NCBI RefSeq assembly: GCF_027270735.1
Contig: NZ_JAPWIJ010000009.1
Location: 124,001-188,000 of the forward strand
DNA length: 64,000 nucleotides
Source of the DNA: Rhodococcus ruber
GTDB lineage: Bacteria; Actinomycetota; Actinomycetes; Mycobacteriales; Mycobacteriaceae
Direction: 5' to 3'
Shown: positions 27,006 to 36,171 of the stretch, piece after piece
Numbering within the stretch: position 1 is the stretch's first letter
Layout: every line of letters starts with the position of its first letter
Position numbers and translations under genes: made by a program
The notes under the pieces: model-generated
Told to the model about the DNA's origin: nothing
The model's database searches: none
What the model saw: the letters and a program-made list of their open reading frames with translations, nothing else

Positions 27006-27554
27006 GTGGCAATCCATCCGGCCGTTCTGGGGCGCTTCTTCGACGACTACGCCGTGGGGGACGTCTACCAACATCCCTTCGGGCGGACGATCTCGGAGAC
27101 CGACAACACGTGGGTCACGCTGCTGTCGCTCAACACCAACCAGAACCATTTCAACGCGCATCTGGCGTCGCAGAACCCCATCACCGATGGGAAGGTCATC
27201 GTCAACTCCGGCTTCACAGTCTCTGTGGTGCTGGGACTTTCGGTGATCGACATGAGCCAGAACGCGATCTCGAATCTCGCCTTCACCGACATCAAGATGT
27301 CCCACCCGGTCTATGCAGGCGACACGCTGTACGCCGAAAGCATCTGCACCGGGCTGCGCAAGTCCGAGTCACGTCCCTACGCCGGCATCGTCTCGATGAT
27401 CACCCGCGGCCTCAATCAGGATGGCGTCGAGGTCATTTCGTGGAAGCGCTCGGTCATGGTCGCAACCCGCGACAGTGGCATCGGGCAGAACTACTTCCCC
27501 GAAGCTCAGAACGGACCGCTCGAACTTCCCCAGACTAAGGATTCCGACGCATGA
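27006..27554 (+). CDS. MaoC-like hot-dog-fold enoyl-CoA hydratase
   Basis: This 182-residue single-domain hot-dog hydratase carries the active-site region NQNHFNAHLA, with the family histidine, and the later HPVYAGDTLYAES. The GTG at 27006 follows an ACACGAGGAG ribosome site. The length and sequence type resemble the small MaoC proteins that hydrate itaconyl-CoA or mesaconyl-CoA. It heads a five-gene operon with a CoA transferase, an MmgE/PrpD protein, an acyl-CoA dehydrogenase and a CitE-like lyase. The substrate is inferred from that set. Confidence 0.85.
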   Translation: MAIHPAVLGRFFDDYAVGDVYQHPFGRTISETDNTWVTLLSLNTNQNHFNAHLASQNPITDGKVIVNSGFTVSVVLGLSVIDMSQNAISNLAFTDIKMSHPVYAGDTLYAESICTGLRKSESRPYAGIVSMITRGLNQDGVEVISWKRSVMVATRDSGIGQNYFPEAQNGPLELPQTKDSDA

Positions 27555-28768
27555 GGCCACTCGAAGACGTACGCATCATTTCCCTCGAGCAGTACGGCGC
27601 AGGCCCGTTCGGTAGCTTGCACCTCGCCGACCTCGGCGCGGACGTCATCAAGATCGAGGACCCCAGCGTCGGCGGCGACGTCGGACGCTACGTCCCGCCC
27701 TACAACGAGGGTGAGGACTCGCTGTTCTTCGAGAGCTTCAATCGCAACAAACGCTCTCTCTCACTGGACCTTTCGACCCCGAGCGGGCGAGCGGTGTTCG
27801 AGGACCTCGTCCGTACCAGCGACGCCGTCTATTCCAACCTCCGCGGTGACGTGCCGGAGAAGATCGGCATCACCTACGACCAGCTCAAGCATCTCAATCC
27901 CGCGATCGTGTGCTGCAGTCTCACCGGCTTCGGTATGACCGGCCCGCGCGCGAAAGAGCCTGGCTACGACTACATTCTGCAAGGCCTCGCCGGCTGGATG
28001 AGCGTCACCGGCGACCCGGACGGCCCGCCCACCAAATCCGGTCTGTCGCTGGTCGATTACTCCGGTGGATTCGTTGCCGCGATCTCGTTGCTGTCGGGAC
28101 TGCACGCTGCCCGACGCGACGGCATCGGTGGTGACTGCGACGTCTCGCTGTACGACACGGCGATGTCGCTGCTGACGTATCCCGCGACGTGGCATCTCAA
28201 CGCCGGCTTCGAGCCGATCCGCACGAAGAACTCGGCTCACCCGTCCCTGGTGCCGTTCCAGGCTTTCGAGGCAACGGACGGCTGGCTCATCGTCGGCTGC
28301 GCGAAGGAGAAGTTCTGGGACCGGCTCGTCGTCGCCATCGATCGCCCGGATCTCGGTGCCGATCCGCGGTTCACCAACTTCTCGTTGCGTGGCAAGCATC
28401 AGGACGTGCTCTTGCCGATCCTGGAAGAGGTGTTCGCCACGAATACCGTCGAGCACTGGCTCTCGAAGCTCGGCCCGGCCGGGGTGCCGACCGGACCGAT
28501 CAACGACGTCGAGCATGCGCTGACCGAACCCCACACGATTGCGCGCAATCTCGTTGTCGAGACCGAGCATCCGGTGTACAACACGGTGCGTCAGGTCGCG
28601 TCCCCGGTGAACTTCGGTTCCGAGGCCAAGCAGTACCGCCGGGCACCGCAGCGCAACGAGCACTTCGACGACATCGTGCGCGAGCAACTGGGCTACGACG
28701 ACGAACGGATCGCGACATTGAAGGCGGAGGGAGCCTTCGGTACGGCGAAGGACGAGGTGCGGGCGTGA
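27551..28768 (+). CDS. CaiB/BaiF-family CoA transferase
   Basis: This 405-residue class III CoA transferase has the family N-terminus (LEDVRIISLEQYGAGPFGS) and the probable catalytic aspartate D169 (LSLVDYSGG). It overlaps the MaoC gene by 4 nt (ATGA) and the PrpD gene by 4 nt (GTGA). In this operon it should activate the carboxylic acid produced by HyuAB and the amidase, or imported by the ABC system, to its CoA ester. Candidates include methylsuccinate, mesaconate and itaconate. Confidence 0.88.
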   Translation: MRPLEDVRIISLEQYGAGPFGSLHLADLGADVIKIEDPSVGGDVGRYVPPYNEGEDSLFFESFNRNKRSLSLDLSTPSGRAVFEDLVRTSDAVYSNLRGDVPEKIGITYDQLKHLNPAIVCCSLTGFGMTGPRAKEPGYDYILQGLAGWMSVTGDPDGPPTKSGLSLVDYSGGFVAAISLLSGLHAARRDGIGGDCDVSLYDTAMSLLTYPATWHLNAGFEPIRTKNSAHPSLVPFQAFEATDGWLIVGCAKEKFWDRLVVAIDRPDLGADPRFTNFSLRGKHQDVLLPILEEVFATNTVEHWLSKLGPAGVPTGPINDVEHALTEPHTIARNLVVETEHPVYNTVRQVASPVNFGSEAKQYRRAPQRNEHFDDIVREQLGYDDERIATLKAEGAFGTAKDEVRA

Positions 28769-30135
28769 CCTCGACGATCTTGGCGGAGTGGGCATCGAGT
28801 GTCACCGTTGCCGACCTGCCGGAGAACGTCCGGCACGCGGCCGCGCGCCACCTACTCGATGGCGTCGGCAATACCGTTGCGGCCCAAAGACTCGGCTACG
28901 GCCGACCGGGCTGGACAGTGGCCGACGCTCTCGGCGGCCCACCGGAGGCGCGGCCTCTCACCGGCACCCGAGGCCTGTCCGCGCCCGCAGCCGCCTTCGC
29001 GACCGGGGTGATGCTGCATTCTCTGGACTTCGACGACACGCATGCGGGCGCACTGGTGCACGCGACGGCCGTATCTCTTCCCGCGGCATTCGCTGTGGGG
29101 CAGCAGGTGTCGGCTTCGGGTTCGGATGTGCTGACCGCCGCGGCTCTCGGTCTCGAAACCGCCTGTCGCCTGGGTGAAGTCAGTCCGCACGGCTTCCACG
29201 CTCGTGGCGTGCACGCCACGGCAGCGGTGGGTCCGTTGACGGCCGCACTCGTTGCCGGACACCTCTCGAAATTCGACACCGAGACGTTGGTCAACGCTCT
29301 GGGGATCGCCGGGTCGTCGAGTTCGGGACTGCTCGAGTTTCTCGATACCGATGCCGACACCAAAGCGCTGCATCCCGGATCAGCCAGCATGAACGGTGTG
29401 CTGGCTGCCCGACTCGCCGCCGCCGGTGCCACCGGACCCTCGTCGGTTCTCGAAGGTCGACGCGGAATCTACGCTGCGTTGACCGATCGGCCGACGAATT
29501 TCGCGGCACTGACGGAGGGACTCGGCACGCGGTGGGAAGCCACCCGGATCGGCATCAAGCCGTACCCCAGTTGCCAGCTGATGCACGTCACGCTCGACGC
29601 TGTCTCGGAGGCGCTCGGCGACGAAGCGGTTCAGGTGGGCGACATTGCCGACATCGAGGTCTTCGTTCACCCCGATTCCAGTCCGTTCGTCTGCGGACCC
29701 AACACCGGAGTCGCGTCGCCGCGCAGCACATACGACGGCAAGTTCGATCTGCCGTGGAGTGTGGCGGCATTACTGCACGACGGCGCGATCACCGTCTCGA
29801 CCTACACGGACGAGTCCATCGCACGTGAGGACGTCCTCGTCACTGCGCGCAAGGTGCGGGTGACGAACCTGCCGTCCGAGGTTCCCGCGGCCGCCGCGTC
29901 GGGCAGGGCGGTTCTCACCCTCACCGACGGACGAGTGCTCGACGCCTCCGTCGGCGGCAGCCAAGGTTCCGCCGGGTTCCCGTTGAGCGACGACCGTCTG
30001 CTGGAGAAGTTCCTCGGCAACTGCGGCAACGACTCTCGTGCCAGCGAGCTCGCCGACCGCATCCTCGGACTGGTCGACGAAACCGACCTGACCGCCATTC
30101 TCGATCTCGCCGCAGCCATCGCGCCGGCACCCTGA
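28765..30135 (+). CDS. MmgE/PrpD-family protein
   Basis: This 456-residue protein belongs to the MmgE/PrpD family, which includes 2-methylcitrate dehydratase and cis-aconitate decarboxylase. Family landmarks are LDFDDTHAGALVHATAVSLP near residues 85-104 and GIKPYPSCQLMH near 265. The GTG at 28765 overlaps the CaiB stop. A much longer upstream reading in the same frame was rejected because it lies inside the CaiB gene. It might dehydrate or isomerise a branched tricarboxylate or dicarboxylate, but its reaction cannot be fixed from sequence. Confidence 0.88.
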   Translation: MTSTILAEWASSVTVADLPENVRHAAARHLLDGVGNTVAAQRLGYGRPGWTVADALGGPPEARPLTGTRGLSAPAAAFATGVMLHSLDFDDTHAGALVHATAVSLPAAFAVGQQVSASGSDVLTAAALGLETACRLGEVSPHGFHARGVHATAAVGPLTAALVAGHLSKFDTETLVNALGIAGSSSSGLLEFLDTDADTKALHPGSASMNGVLAARLAAAGATGPSSVLEGRRGIYAALTDRPTNFAALTEGLGTRWEATRIGIKPYPSCQLMHVTLDAVSEALGDEAVQVGDIADIEVFVHPDSSPFVCGPNTGVASPRSTYDGKFDLPWSVAALLHDGAITVSTYTDESIAREDVLVTARKVRVTNLPSEVPAAAASGRAVLTLTDGRVLDASVGGSQGSAGFPLSDDRLLEKFLGNCGNDSRASELADRILGLVDETDLTAILDLAAAIAPAP

Positions 30136-30174
30136 CACTTTGATCGACGACACCCCAATCGACAGGACATCATC

Positions 30175-31338
30175 ATGGACTTCACGTACGACGAACAGCA
30201 GATGGCATTCCGTAAAGCGTTGCGCACCTTCGTCGACAAGGAAATCATCCCGGTAGCGAACGAGTGGGAGAAGACCGGACGGTACCCCACAGAGATCGTC
30301 GAGCACATGAAGGCCATGGGCCTGTTCGGGATCACGACGCCGGAGGAGTACGGCGGCCTCGACCTCGACAAGGTCTCGTTCACCCTCGTCTACGAGGAGC
30401 TGGCCCGGGGATGGATGGGCGTCGCCGGCATTCTCGGTAGCCACAACCTCTCGTGCTGGATGATCGGCAAGCACGGTACCGAGGAGCAGAAGAAGACGTT
30501 GCTGCCCAAGCTCGCGTCCGGTGAATGGCGAACGGGTGTCGGCCTGACCGAGCCCGGTGCCGGCACCGACCTGCAGGGCATCAAGACCACAGCGAAGCGG
30601 GACGGCGACCACTACGTCGTCAACGGTGCGAAGACGTGGATCACCAACGCACGGCATGCGAATGTGCTTCCGGTACTGGTCAAGACCGACACCACCACGA
30701 CCCCCGCGCACAAGGGAATGTCGCTGCTGCTGATCGACACCACCACCGACGGGTTCGAGGTGCAGCGCGACATGGGCAAGCTCGGCTACAAGGGCACCGA
30801 ATCGTGTGAGATCACCTTCACCGATGTGCGCGTCCCCGTCGACGCAGTGCTCGGTGGTGTGGAGGGTCGGGGCTTGCAGCAGGCACTGTCCGGTCTCGAG
30901 ATCGGCCGTCTCAACATCGCCGGCCGCAGCGTCGGCATCGCGCAGGCTGCCTACGACGCCGCACTCGAATACGCGAAGCAGCGCACCGCATTCGGCCAGC
31001 CCATCGCCGAGTTCCAGGCCATTCAGCTCAAGATCGCCGACATCGCGACCCAGCTGCAGGCTGCACGCCTGATGACGTACTGGGCTGCATCGCAGGCGGA
31101 TTCGGGCAAGCGCGTGGACATGGAAGCCGGCATGGCGAAGTACTTCGCCTCCGAAGCCGCCATCACCGCCAGCCTCGAAGCCATGCGTATCCACGGTGGG
31201 TACGGCTACTCCACCGAGTTCGTCGTCGAGCGCCTCTACCGGGACGCCCCGCTGATGGCCATCGGTGAGGGCACCAACGACATCATGCGTACCGTCATCG
31301 CGAAGTCCCTGGTCGCGGGTACGGGGGTCATCGGATGA
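30175..31338 (+). CDS. Acyl-CoA dehydrogenase
   Basis: This 387-residue flavoprotein oxidises an acyl-CoA at the alpha-beta bond. Family signatures are GVGLTEPGAGTDLQGIKT near residue 122 and KTWITNA near 155. The C-terminal IHGGYGYSTEFVVERLYRDA is followed by IGEGTNDI, which holds the likely catalytic glutamate. The length is that of short- and branched-chain enzymes. With the hydratase and CitE-like lyase it would form a sequence of dehydrogenation, hydration and retro-Claisen cleavage, as known for methylsuccinyl-CoA. Confidence 0.92.
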   Translation: MDFTYDEQQMAFRKALRTFVDKEIIPVANEWEKTGRYPTEIVEHMKAMGLFGITTPEEYGGLDLDKVSFTLVYEELARGWMGVAGILGSHNLSCWMIGKHGTEEQKKTLLPKLASGEWRTGVGLTEPGAGTDLQGIKTTAKRDGDHYVVNGAKTWITNARHANVLPVLVKTDTTTTPAHKGMSLLLIDTTTDGFEVQRDMGKLGYKGTESCEITFTDVRVPVDAVLGGVEGRGLQQALSGLEIGRLNIAGRSVGIAQAAYDAALEYAKQRTAFGQPIAEFQAIQLKIADIATQLQAARLMTYWAASQADSGKRVDMEAGMAKYFASEAAITASLEAMRIHGGYGYSTEFVVERLYRDAPLMAIGEGTNDIMRTVIAKSLVAGTGVIG

Positions 31339-32171
31339 GGTCGGCCCTGACGTACCTCTACGTTCCCGGGGACGTGCCGGAGCGTTTCGACAAAGCACTG
31401 GCATCGGGTACCGACGCGGTAGTGCTTGATCTCGAGGACGCAGTCACCGCGGCAAACAAGGACCATGCCCGTGCGATGGTGGCCGAGTGGGTTGCGGCCT
31501 GCGAACCGGGTGACGTGCAGATCTGGGTGCGGGTCAACCCAGGGCCGTTGCAGGAGGACGATATTCGTGCAGTTCTGCACCCGAACCTGACGGGTATCTG
31601 GCTGCCGAAGGTGTCGTCGGCTCGCGAGGTGGAGCAAGCCGATGCTCTGCTGAGTGGCTGTAGCGCGGCGGTCTCGCCCCTCATCGAGACGGCCGCCGGA
31701 GTGTTCGCCGCTCTGGAGATTGCCCGTGCGCCTCGGGTGCGGTTCCTTCAGATAGGGGAAGTGGACCTCGCCGCCGATCTGGGTGTCGACGGCTCGGCGG
31801 AGTCACTGTCGTTCGTGCGCGCTCAGGTGGTGGCAGCCAGCGTGGCAGCGGGTATCGATCCACCGCCGGCTGCTGTGTCGCGCAACTTCCGCGATGCCGA
31901 TGCGTTCGAGGCCGATACTCGCACTCTGGCCGGTCTCGGTTTTGTCGGGCGTGCGTGTATCCATCCGGCTCAACTCGCTCCTGTACGAACGGTGTTCGTG
32001 CCCTCCGAGTTGGAAGTACGCGAAGCCGAGGAACTGTTGGCCGACTTGGAACGTGCCGAGTCCGGTGTGGCGGTCGACAGCAAGGGGTTTCTGATCGACG
32101 AGGCAGTGGCCCGAACCGCTCGACGAGTGGTCGAGCGAGGTGCCGCACGGGAGACGATGGCGCGGAGCTGA
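31335..32171 (+). CDS. HpcH/HpaI-family CoA lyase (CitE-like)
   Basis: This 278-residue TIM-barrel lyase has the CitE layout. The start YLYVPGDVPERFDKAL, then LDLEDAV, holds the acidic residues near the metal site. PLIETAAGVFAA and LQIGEVDLAADLGV complete it, and FVGRACIHPAQLAP lies near the C-terminus. Such enzymes cleave citramalyl-CoA, malyl-CoA or beta-methylmalyl-CoA. It overlaps the acyl-CoA dehydrogenase gene by 4 nt and ends the operon just before a strong hairpin. The products would be acetyl-CoA plus pyruvate or propionyl-CoA plus glyoxylate, depending on the substrate. Confidence 0.9.
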   Translation: MRSALTYLYVPGDVPERFDKALASGTDAVVLDLEDAVTAANKDHARAMVAEWVAACEPGDVQIWVRVNPGPLQEDDIRAVLHPNLTGIWLPKVSSAREVEQADALLSGCSAAVSPLIETAAGVFAALEIARAPRVRFLQIGEVDLAADLGVDGSAESLSFVRAQVVAASVAAGIDPPPAAVSRNFRDADAFEADTRTLAGLGFVGRACIHPAQLAPVRTVFVPSELEVREAEELLADLERAESGVAVDSKGFLIDEAVARTARRVVERGAARETMARS

Positions 32172-32224
32172 CAAGCGCGACGTCTGAGAACAATTCGAAC
32201 GTCGAATTCGGCTGTCACGACGGC

Positions 32225-32263
32225 AGGTAGCCCTGCAGACCATTGCGGTCTGCAGGGCTACCT
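32225..32263. terminator. Bidirectional intrinsic terminator between convergent operons
   Basis: A perfect 17-bp stem has arms 32225-32241 and 32247-32263 around the loop ATTGC. It lies between the end of the CitE-like gene and the end of the ABC ATPase gene, which face each other. A symmetric hairpin in this place can stop transcription from both sides. Confidence 0.85.
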
Positions 32264-32273
32264 ACCGTGGTGA

Positions 32274-33089
32274 TCAGTCCGCGCTCGTCGTCGCTCCCAG
32301 GAGATCACGCACAGTATTTGCAACACTGATGAATTCGGGCTTCTCCATCGTCGCGCTGTAATCGCGGTGTGCCGGTAGGTCCACGTCGAGGATGTCGACT
32401 ATTCGTCCGGGCCGCGGGCTCATGACGACTACTCGATTGGCGAGGTACACCGCTTCGGCGACAGAGTGGGTGACGAGCATGACCGTCGTCCCGGTTTCCC
32501 GCCAGATGCGGTGCAGCTCGACGTTCATCTTCTCGCGGGTGAGAGCGTCCAGAGCTCCGAAAGGCTCGTCCATGAGCAACACCTCGGGTTCGTGAAGCAA
32601 TGCGCGGCACAGGGATACGCGCTGCTGCATGCCGCCGGACAGCTCGTGGGGGAGTGCTCCCTCGAAACCGGTCAACCCGGTCATCTCGATGAGCTGATCG
32701 GCCTTCGCGGCCGCTGCCTTCTTGTTCATCCCGCGCATCTCACCCTGAAGCAGAATGTTCTTGCGCACGGTCCGCCATTCGAGCAGTGCAGCACGTTGGA
32801 AGACGTAGCCGATGTTGCGTTGCGGGCCCTTGACCTCCTTGCCGACCAGCTGGACCGACCCACGTGAGGCACCGGTGAGACCGGCGACCACTTTGAGAAG
32901 GGTGGACTTACCGCAACCGGAAGGCCCTGCAATGGAGACGAACTCACCCTTCCCGACCTGGAGGTCGACATCGGAGAGAGCGGTGACATCACCTCGTTTG
33001 GACGAGAACTGGACGCTGAGGTTGTCGACGGAGACCGCGGTCTCCGTCACGGTGGGAGGCCGTTCGCTGGTGATCGCATTCATGGTCAC
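32274..33089 (-). CDS. ABC transporter ATPase, NitT/TauT type
   Basis: This 271-residue ATPase has Walker A GPSGCGKST, the signature LSGGMQQRVSLCRAL, Walker B VLLMDEPFGALDAL and the switch histidine in VTHSVAEA. The GTG at 33089 or the ATG at 33083 may be the start; the two differ by two residues. It is the last gene of the permease, binding protein, ATPase operon on the minus strand and sits 3 nt after the binding-protein gene. Confidence 0.9.
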   Translation of the reverse strand: MTMNAITSERPPTVTETAVSVDNLSVQFSSKRGDVTALSDVDLQVGKGEFVSIAGPSGCGKSTLLKVVAGLTGASRGSVQLVGKEVKGPQRNIGYVFQRAALLEWRTVRKNILLQGEMRGMNKKAAAAKADQLIEMTGLTGFEGALPHELSGGMQQRVSLCRALLHEPEVLLMDEPFGALDALTREKMNVELHRIWRETGTTVMLVTHSVAEAVYLANRVVVMSPRPGRIVDILDVDLPAHRDYSATMEKPEFISVANTVRDLLGATTSAD

Positions 33090-33092
33090 GTC

Positions 33093-34121
33093 TCATTCCT
33101 CGTTGGAGGTGAAAGTCGAGTCCCAGTAGGTCGAGGACTCGGCTCCAGCCTCGGTGAGTCCGGCATCGCTGAGGATGCTGATGGTGTTGGCCCAGTCCTC
33201 GTCGCTGTTGACACCCGGAGCCATTCCTTCGGTGTTGTCTGTGGTGAGCAGCGGAATGGTTTCCTGCCACTGCTGCAGAAGCACCGACTCCGGCGGAGTC
33301 TGCGGGTCCTTACCGACCATCGATGCCACGGCCGCTTCAGGATTGGCGATGGCTGCCTCGAACGATTCGCGGGTGGCGTCGACCATGGCCTGAACGAGTT
33401 CGGGGGAGCGCTCGATGGTCGACGTGTTGGCGATGAGGCCGTTGCTGTAGAAGTTCAAGCCCTCGTCGGAGTAGCGGAGGTAGCGCATCTCGCGTCCGGA
33501 CTTGTTCGCGATGTTGGGCCCCTGGTCGTGTGCGAAGCCGATGAGACCGTCGACCTGACCCGAGAGCATCGCGGCGATCTTGCCCGCGGAGTCCAGACTC
33601 TGCTGCTGAACTTGGTCCTCGGGAACGCCGACGCGGTCGAGGAAGATGGGGAATGTAGTGGTGGGCGCATCCCCGGCGGAGACGGCGATGGTCTTTCCGG
33701 CGAGGTCGGCGGTGGTCTGGATCGGTCCGTCTGCGTAGACCTGCACAGCCGACGGCGTCGTCTGCAGGAATACGCCGAGGCTCTTGACCTTGACCCCCTT
33801 GTCGATGTTGGACATCACGGCCGCAGTGTCGGCCCAGCCGAAATCGGTCTGGTTGGAGCCCGCGGCCTGTGCGGTCTTGGTCGATCCCTGGCCCGCAGTG
33901 ATGGTGAGGTCGATACCGTGCTCGGCGAAGATGCCTTCTTGCACTCCGTAGTAGAACGGGGCGTGCTCGCCGTAGGGATACCAATTGAGCATCAGCGAGG
34001 TCGCGGTGGTTTCACCGTCGGCACCCGGGGCCTTCTCCTCGCCTCCACCTCCTCCGCTGCATCCGGCGAGTACGAGAGCGGACGACGCGACGGTCGCCAC
34101 CAGAACGTTTTTGAGCTTCAT
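33093..34121 (-). CDS. ABC transporter substrate-binding lipoprotein, NMT1/ThiY-like
   Basis: This 342-residue lipoprotein (lipobox LVLAGC, then a glycine-rich linker) has the NMT1/THI5-like opening LMLNWYPYGEHAPFYYGVQE and GIFAEHGIDLTI. That type binds pyrimidine precursors of thiamine (ThiY) or other small ring and acid ligands. The ATG at 34121 gives a proper signal peptide, so an upstream in-frame extension was discarded. A LacI-type operator precedes the operon, which is unusual because this importer type is not a sugar transporter family. Confidence 0.9.
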   Translation of the reverse strand: MKLKNVLVATVASSALVLAGCSGGGGGEEKAPGADGETTATSLMLNWYPYGEHAPFYYGVQEGIFAEHGIDLTITAGQGSTKTAQAAGSNQTDFGWADTAAVMSNIDKGVKVKSLGVFLQTTPSAVQVYADGPIQTTADLAGKTIAVSAGDAPTTTFPIFLDRVGVPEDQVQQQSLDSAGKIAAMLSGQVDGLIGFAHDQGPNIANKSGREMRYLRYSDEGLNFYSNGLIANTSTIERSPELVQAMVDATRESFEAAIANPEAAVASMVGKDPQTPPESVLLQQWQETIPLLTTDNTEGMAPGVNSDEDWANTISILSDAGLTEAGAESSTYWDSTFTSNEE

Positions 34122-34156
34122 GGAATGTGTCCTTCGATGGAGGGAGAGCAAGCGGG

Positions 34157-35026
34157 TCAGACAGCGCCGACGGACGCGGTGGAGCGACGCGATGCGTGCC
34201 AGGGGATCAGGAACTTCTCGGCGATCTCGATGATCAGGAAGAGCACGATGCCGAGCAGGGACATGATGATCAGAGAGGCGAAAAGCATTGCAGTGTCGAT
34301 GTTTCCGTTGGCCTGGAGGATCACGTACCCCAGACCTTCGTTGGCCCCGACGAATTCACCGACCACAGCTCCGGTCACAGCGAGTGTTGCGGCGATCTTG
34401 AGGCCGGACATCAGCTGCGGCAACGACGCGGGAAAACGAACCTTGCAGAACGTCTTCCACTTGCTCGCACCCATGGTCGATGTGAGTTCGAGGATCTCGG
34501 GGTCGACGGAACGCAATCCCGCCATTCCGGCGATGACGATGGGGAAGAAGGCCATGAGGACGGCCACGAGGATCTTGGGGCTGGGACCGAATCCGAGCCA
34601 TACGACGAACAGCGGCGCAATGGCGATCTTCGGGATCACCTGGGCGAACAGAATGAGCGGGTACATCGTCTTCTCGATCGAGGACGAGTAGATCATCACC
34701 ACTGCAACGGCGATACCGACGCCGCTGGCGATGATGAAGCCGGCGACGGTTTCGTACGTTGTCACCCAGGTGTGGCCGGCGAGGTAGGACGCATTGTCCA
34801 CCATCGTCGACCACGTGTCACCGGGTGACGGAAGAATATAGGGCGCAACGAGTTCGGAGGCGGTGACGGCCCACCATGCGGCGACGAGCACAGCCACCAG
34901 GGCCAGGGGTCGCCAGAGGCCGGACCAGGTATTGCGGAGCGAAGGGAACCGTCGACGACGGGTCGGTGCGGGTTGAGGAACCGACGCAGTGGCAGAACGG
35001 ACTTCGACCGACGATGTTGTCGTCAT
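34157..35026 (-). CDS. ABC transporter permease, NitT/TauT type
   Basis: This 289-residue permease has about six membrane segments and the coupling loop region ASKWKTFCKVRFPASLPQLM. The ATG at 35026 has AGGA upstream. It is the first gene of the importer operon and lies 46 nt downstream of a 14-bp LacI-type palindrome. Only one permease gene is present, so a homodimer is expected, unlike the importer at 17066-20565. Confidence 0.9.
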   Translation of the reverse strand: MTTTSSVEVRSATASVPQPAPTRRRRFPSLRNTWSGLWRPLALVAVLVAAWWAVTASELVAPYILPSPGDTWSTMVDNASYLAGHTWVTTYETVAGFIIASGVGIAVAVVMIYSSSIEKTMYPLILFAQVIPKIAIAPLFVVWLGFGPSPKILVAVLMAFFPIVIAGMAGLRSVDPEILELTSTMGASKWKTFCKVRFPASLPQLMSGLKIAATLAVTGAVVGEFVGANEGLGYVILQANGNIDTAMLFASLIIMSLLGIVLFLIIEIAEKFLIPWHASRRSTASVGAV

Positions 35027-35072
35027 AAGGAGTCCTCGATCTAGTAGGAGGCGGGTCCGTCTACTCCCCGCT

Positions 35073-35086
35073 GGAATGCGCTTTCC
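35073..35086. promoter_or_regulatory. LacI-type operator upstream of the importer operon
   Basis: GGAATGCGCTTTCC is a near-perfect palindrome with the central CG typical of LacI-family sites, followed by GAAGCTG. The reverse complement, with the same GAAGCTG flank, occurs at 36246-36259 between the LacI gene and the catabolic operon. It lies 46 nt before the permease start. Confidence 0.75.
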
Positions 35087-35142
35087 GAAGCTGTCGCCCA
35101 ACGTAGTGTGATCGCGCCCACAGTGTCAAGCAATTCGGACAA

Positions 35143-36171
35143 TCAGCTGGTCAGAGAGGTGCTGCGCCGCAGGACGACGGTGCCCGGTGCCCACTCCCGG
35201 CTTCCAGGGCGACTGTCCGAATCCAGGGCGAGCTGCACGGCTCGCTCGCCGATATCGACCAAGGAGAGCGCGACTGTGGTCAGGCTCGGGGAGTGATCGC
35301 GCAGTGTGGGGATGTCGTCGAATCCGGCGACGCAGACGTCCTCTGGCACGCTCAGGCCCAGCTCGCGCCACGCTGCGATTGCTCCGATGGCCATGACGTC
35401 GGTGACTGCGAACACGCACGGTGGAGCGCCGTGGCCGGGGGAGAGTTCGAGCGCAGCCGCCAGGCGTCGCGCGGCGCTGTAGCCACCGTCTCGCGAGAAG
35501 TCCCCGGCCACTTCGATTTCCGGTGTGATGCCGTGGGTGCACAGGGTCTCGACGAAGCCGTTACGACGATCGGCCGAGGTCCGGATGTTTCCTGGGCCGC
35601 CGATGATCGCAAAGCGACGATGGCCGTGTTCGTACAGGGCCTTTGCCAAAGCCGCTGATGCCGCAAAATTCTCGGGTTCGACCGCAGAGGCGAACGGTAC
35701 CGGTTGCCCGATCACCACCACCCTGCCGCCGTTGTCGCGGTATGCCGCGAACTCCTGTTCCAGTGCTCGGTCCAAGTCGCCGCTCTGCCTCGAGCCGGCC
35801 AGGATGATGGCGTCGGCGCGGTGCGAGATGAAGGTGGCGACCGACTGCCGTTCGAGAGCGAAGTCGCGCTCCGTGCTGGCCAGGAGTACCAGCTTGCCTG
35901 CGTCGCGCGCCTCGTTCTGCACGCCGCGGACGATGGATGAGAAGTACGGATCGGCCACGTCGTGCACCACCAGCCCGATCAAGCCGGTCGACGCCCGAGC
36001 CAGCGCTTGGGCCTGCGCGTTCGCGACGTACCCGAGGTCCGCCGCGGCTGCGCGGACGCGATCGGCGACACCCTCGCCGGGTACTCGTGACGAGCCGTTG
36101 AGCACCCGCGACGCTGTGGCCTGCGAGACGCCCGCCGCCGCGGCCACATCGCTCAGTCGTACTGCGGCCAT
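35143..36171 (-). CDS. LacI-family transcriptional regulator
   Basis: This 342-residue regulator has an N-terminal LacI helix-turn-helix with hinge (VRLSDVAAAAGVSQATASRV, residues 5-24) and a periplasmic-binding-protein-like sensor domain (LIGLVVHDVADPYFSSIVRG onward). It is divergent from the Gfo/DUF993 operon and upstream of the ABC importer operon. Palindromic sites sit on both sides of the gene. It probably represses both operons and itself until the sugar-like inducer appears. Confidence 0.93.
   Translation of the reverse strand: MAAVRLSDVAAAAGVSQATASRVLNGSSRVPGEGVADRVRAAAADLGYVANAQAQALARASTGLIGLVVHDVADPYFSSIVRGVQNEARDAGKLVLLASTERDFALERQSVATFISHRADAIILAGSRQSGDLDRALEQEFAAYRDNGGRVVVIGQPVPFASAVEPENFAASAALAKALYEHGHRRFAIIGGPGNIRTSADRRNGFVETLCTHGITPEIEVAGDFSRDGGYSAARRLAAALELSPGHGAPPCVFAVTDVMAIGAIAAWRELGLSVPEDVCVAGFDDIPTLRDHSPSLTTVALSLVDIGERAVQLALDSDSRPGSREWAPGTVVLRRSTSLTS

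Noticed and set aside
28189-28764. N-terminal extension of the MmgE/PrpD protein
   Set aside because: It lies within the CaiB gene in another frame; the GTG at 28765 overlapping the CaiB stop gives a full-length family protein.
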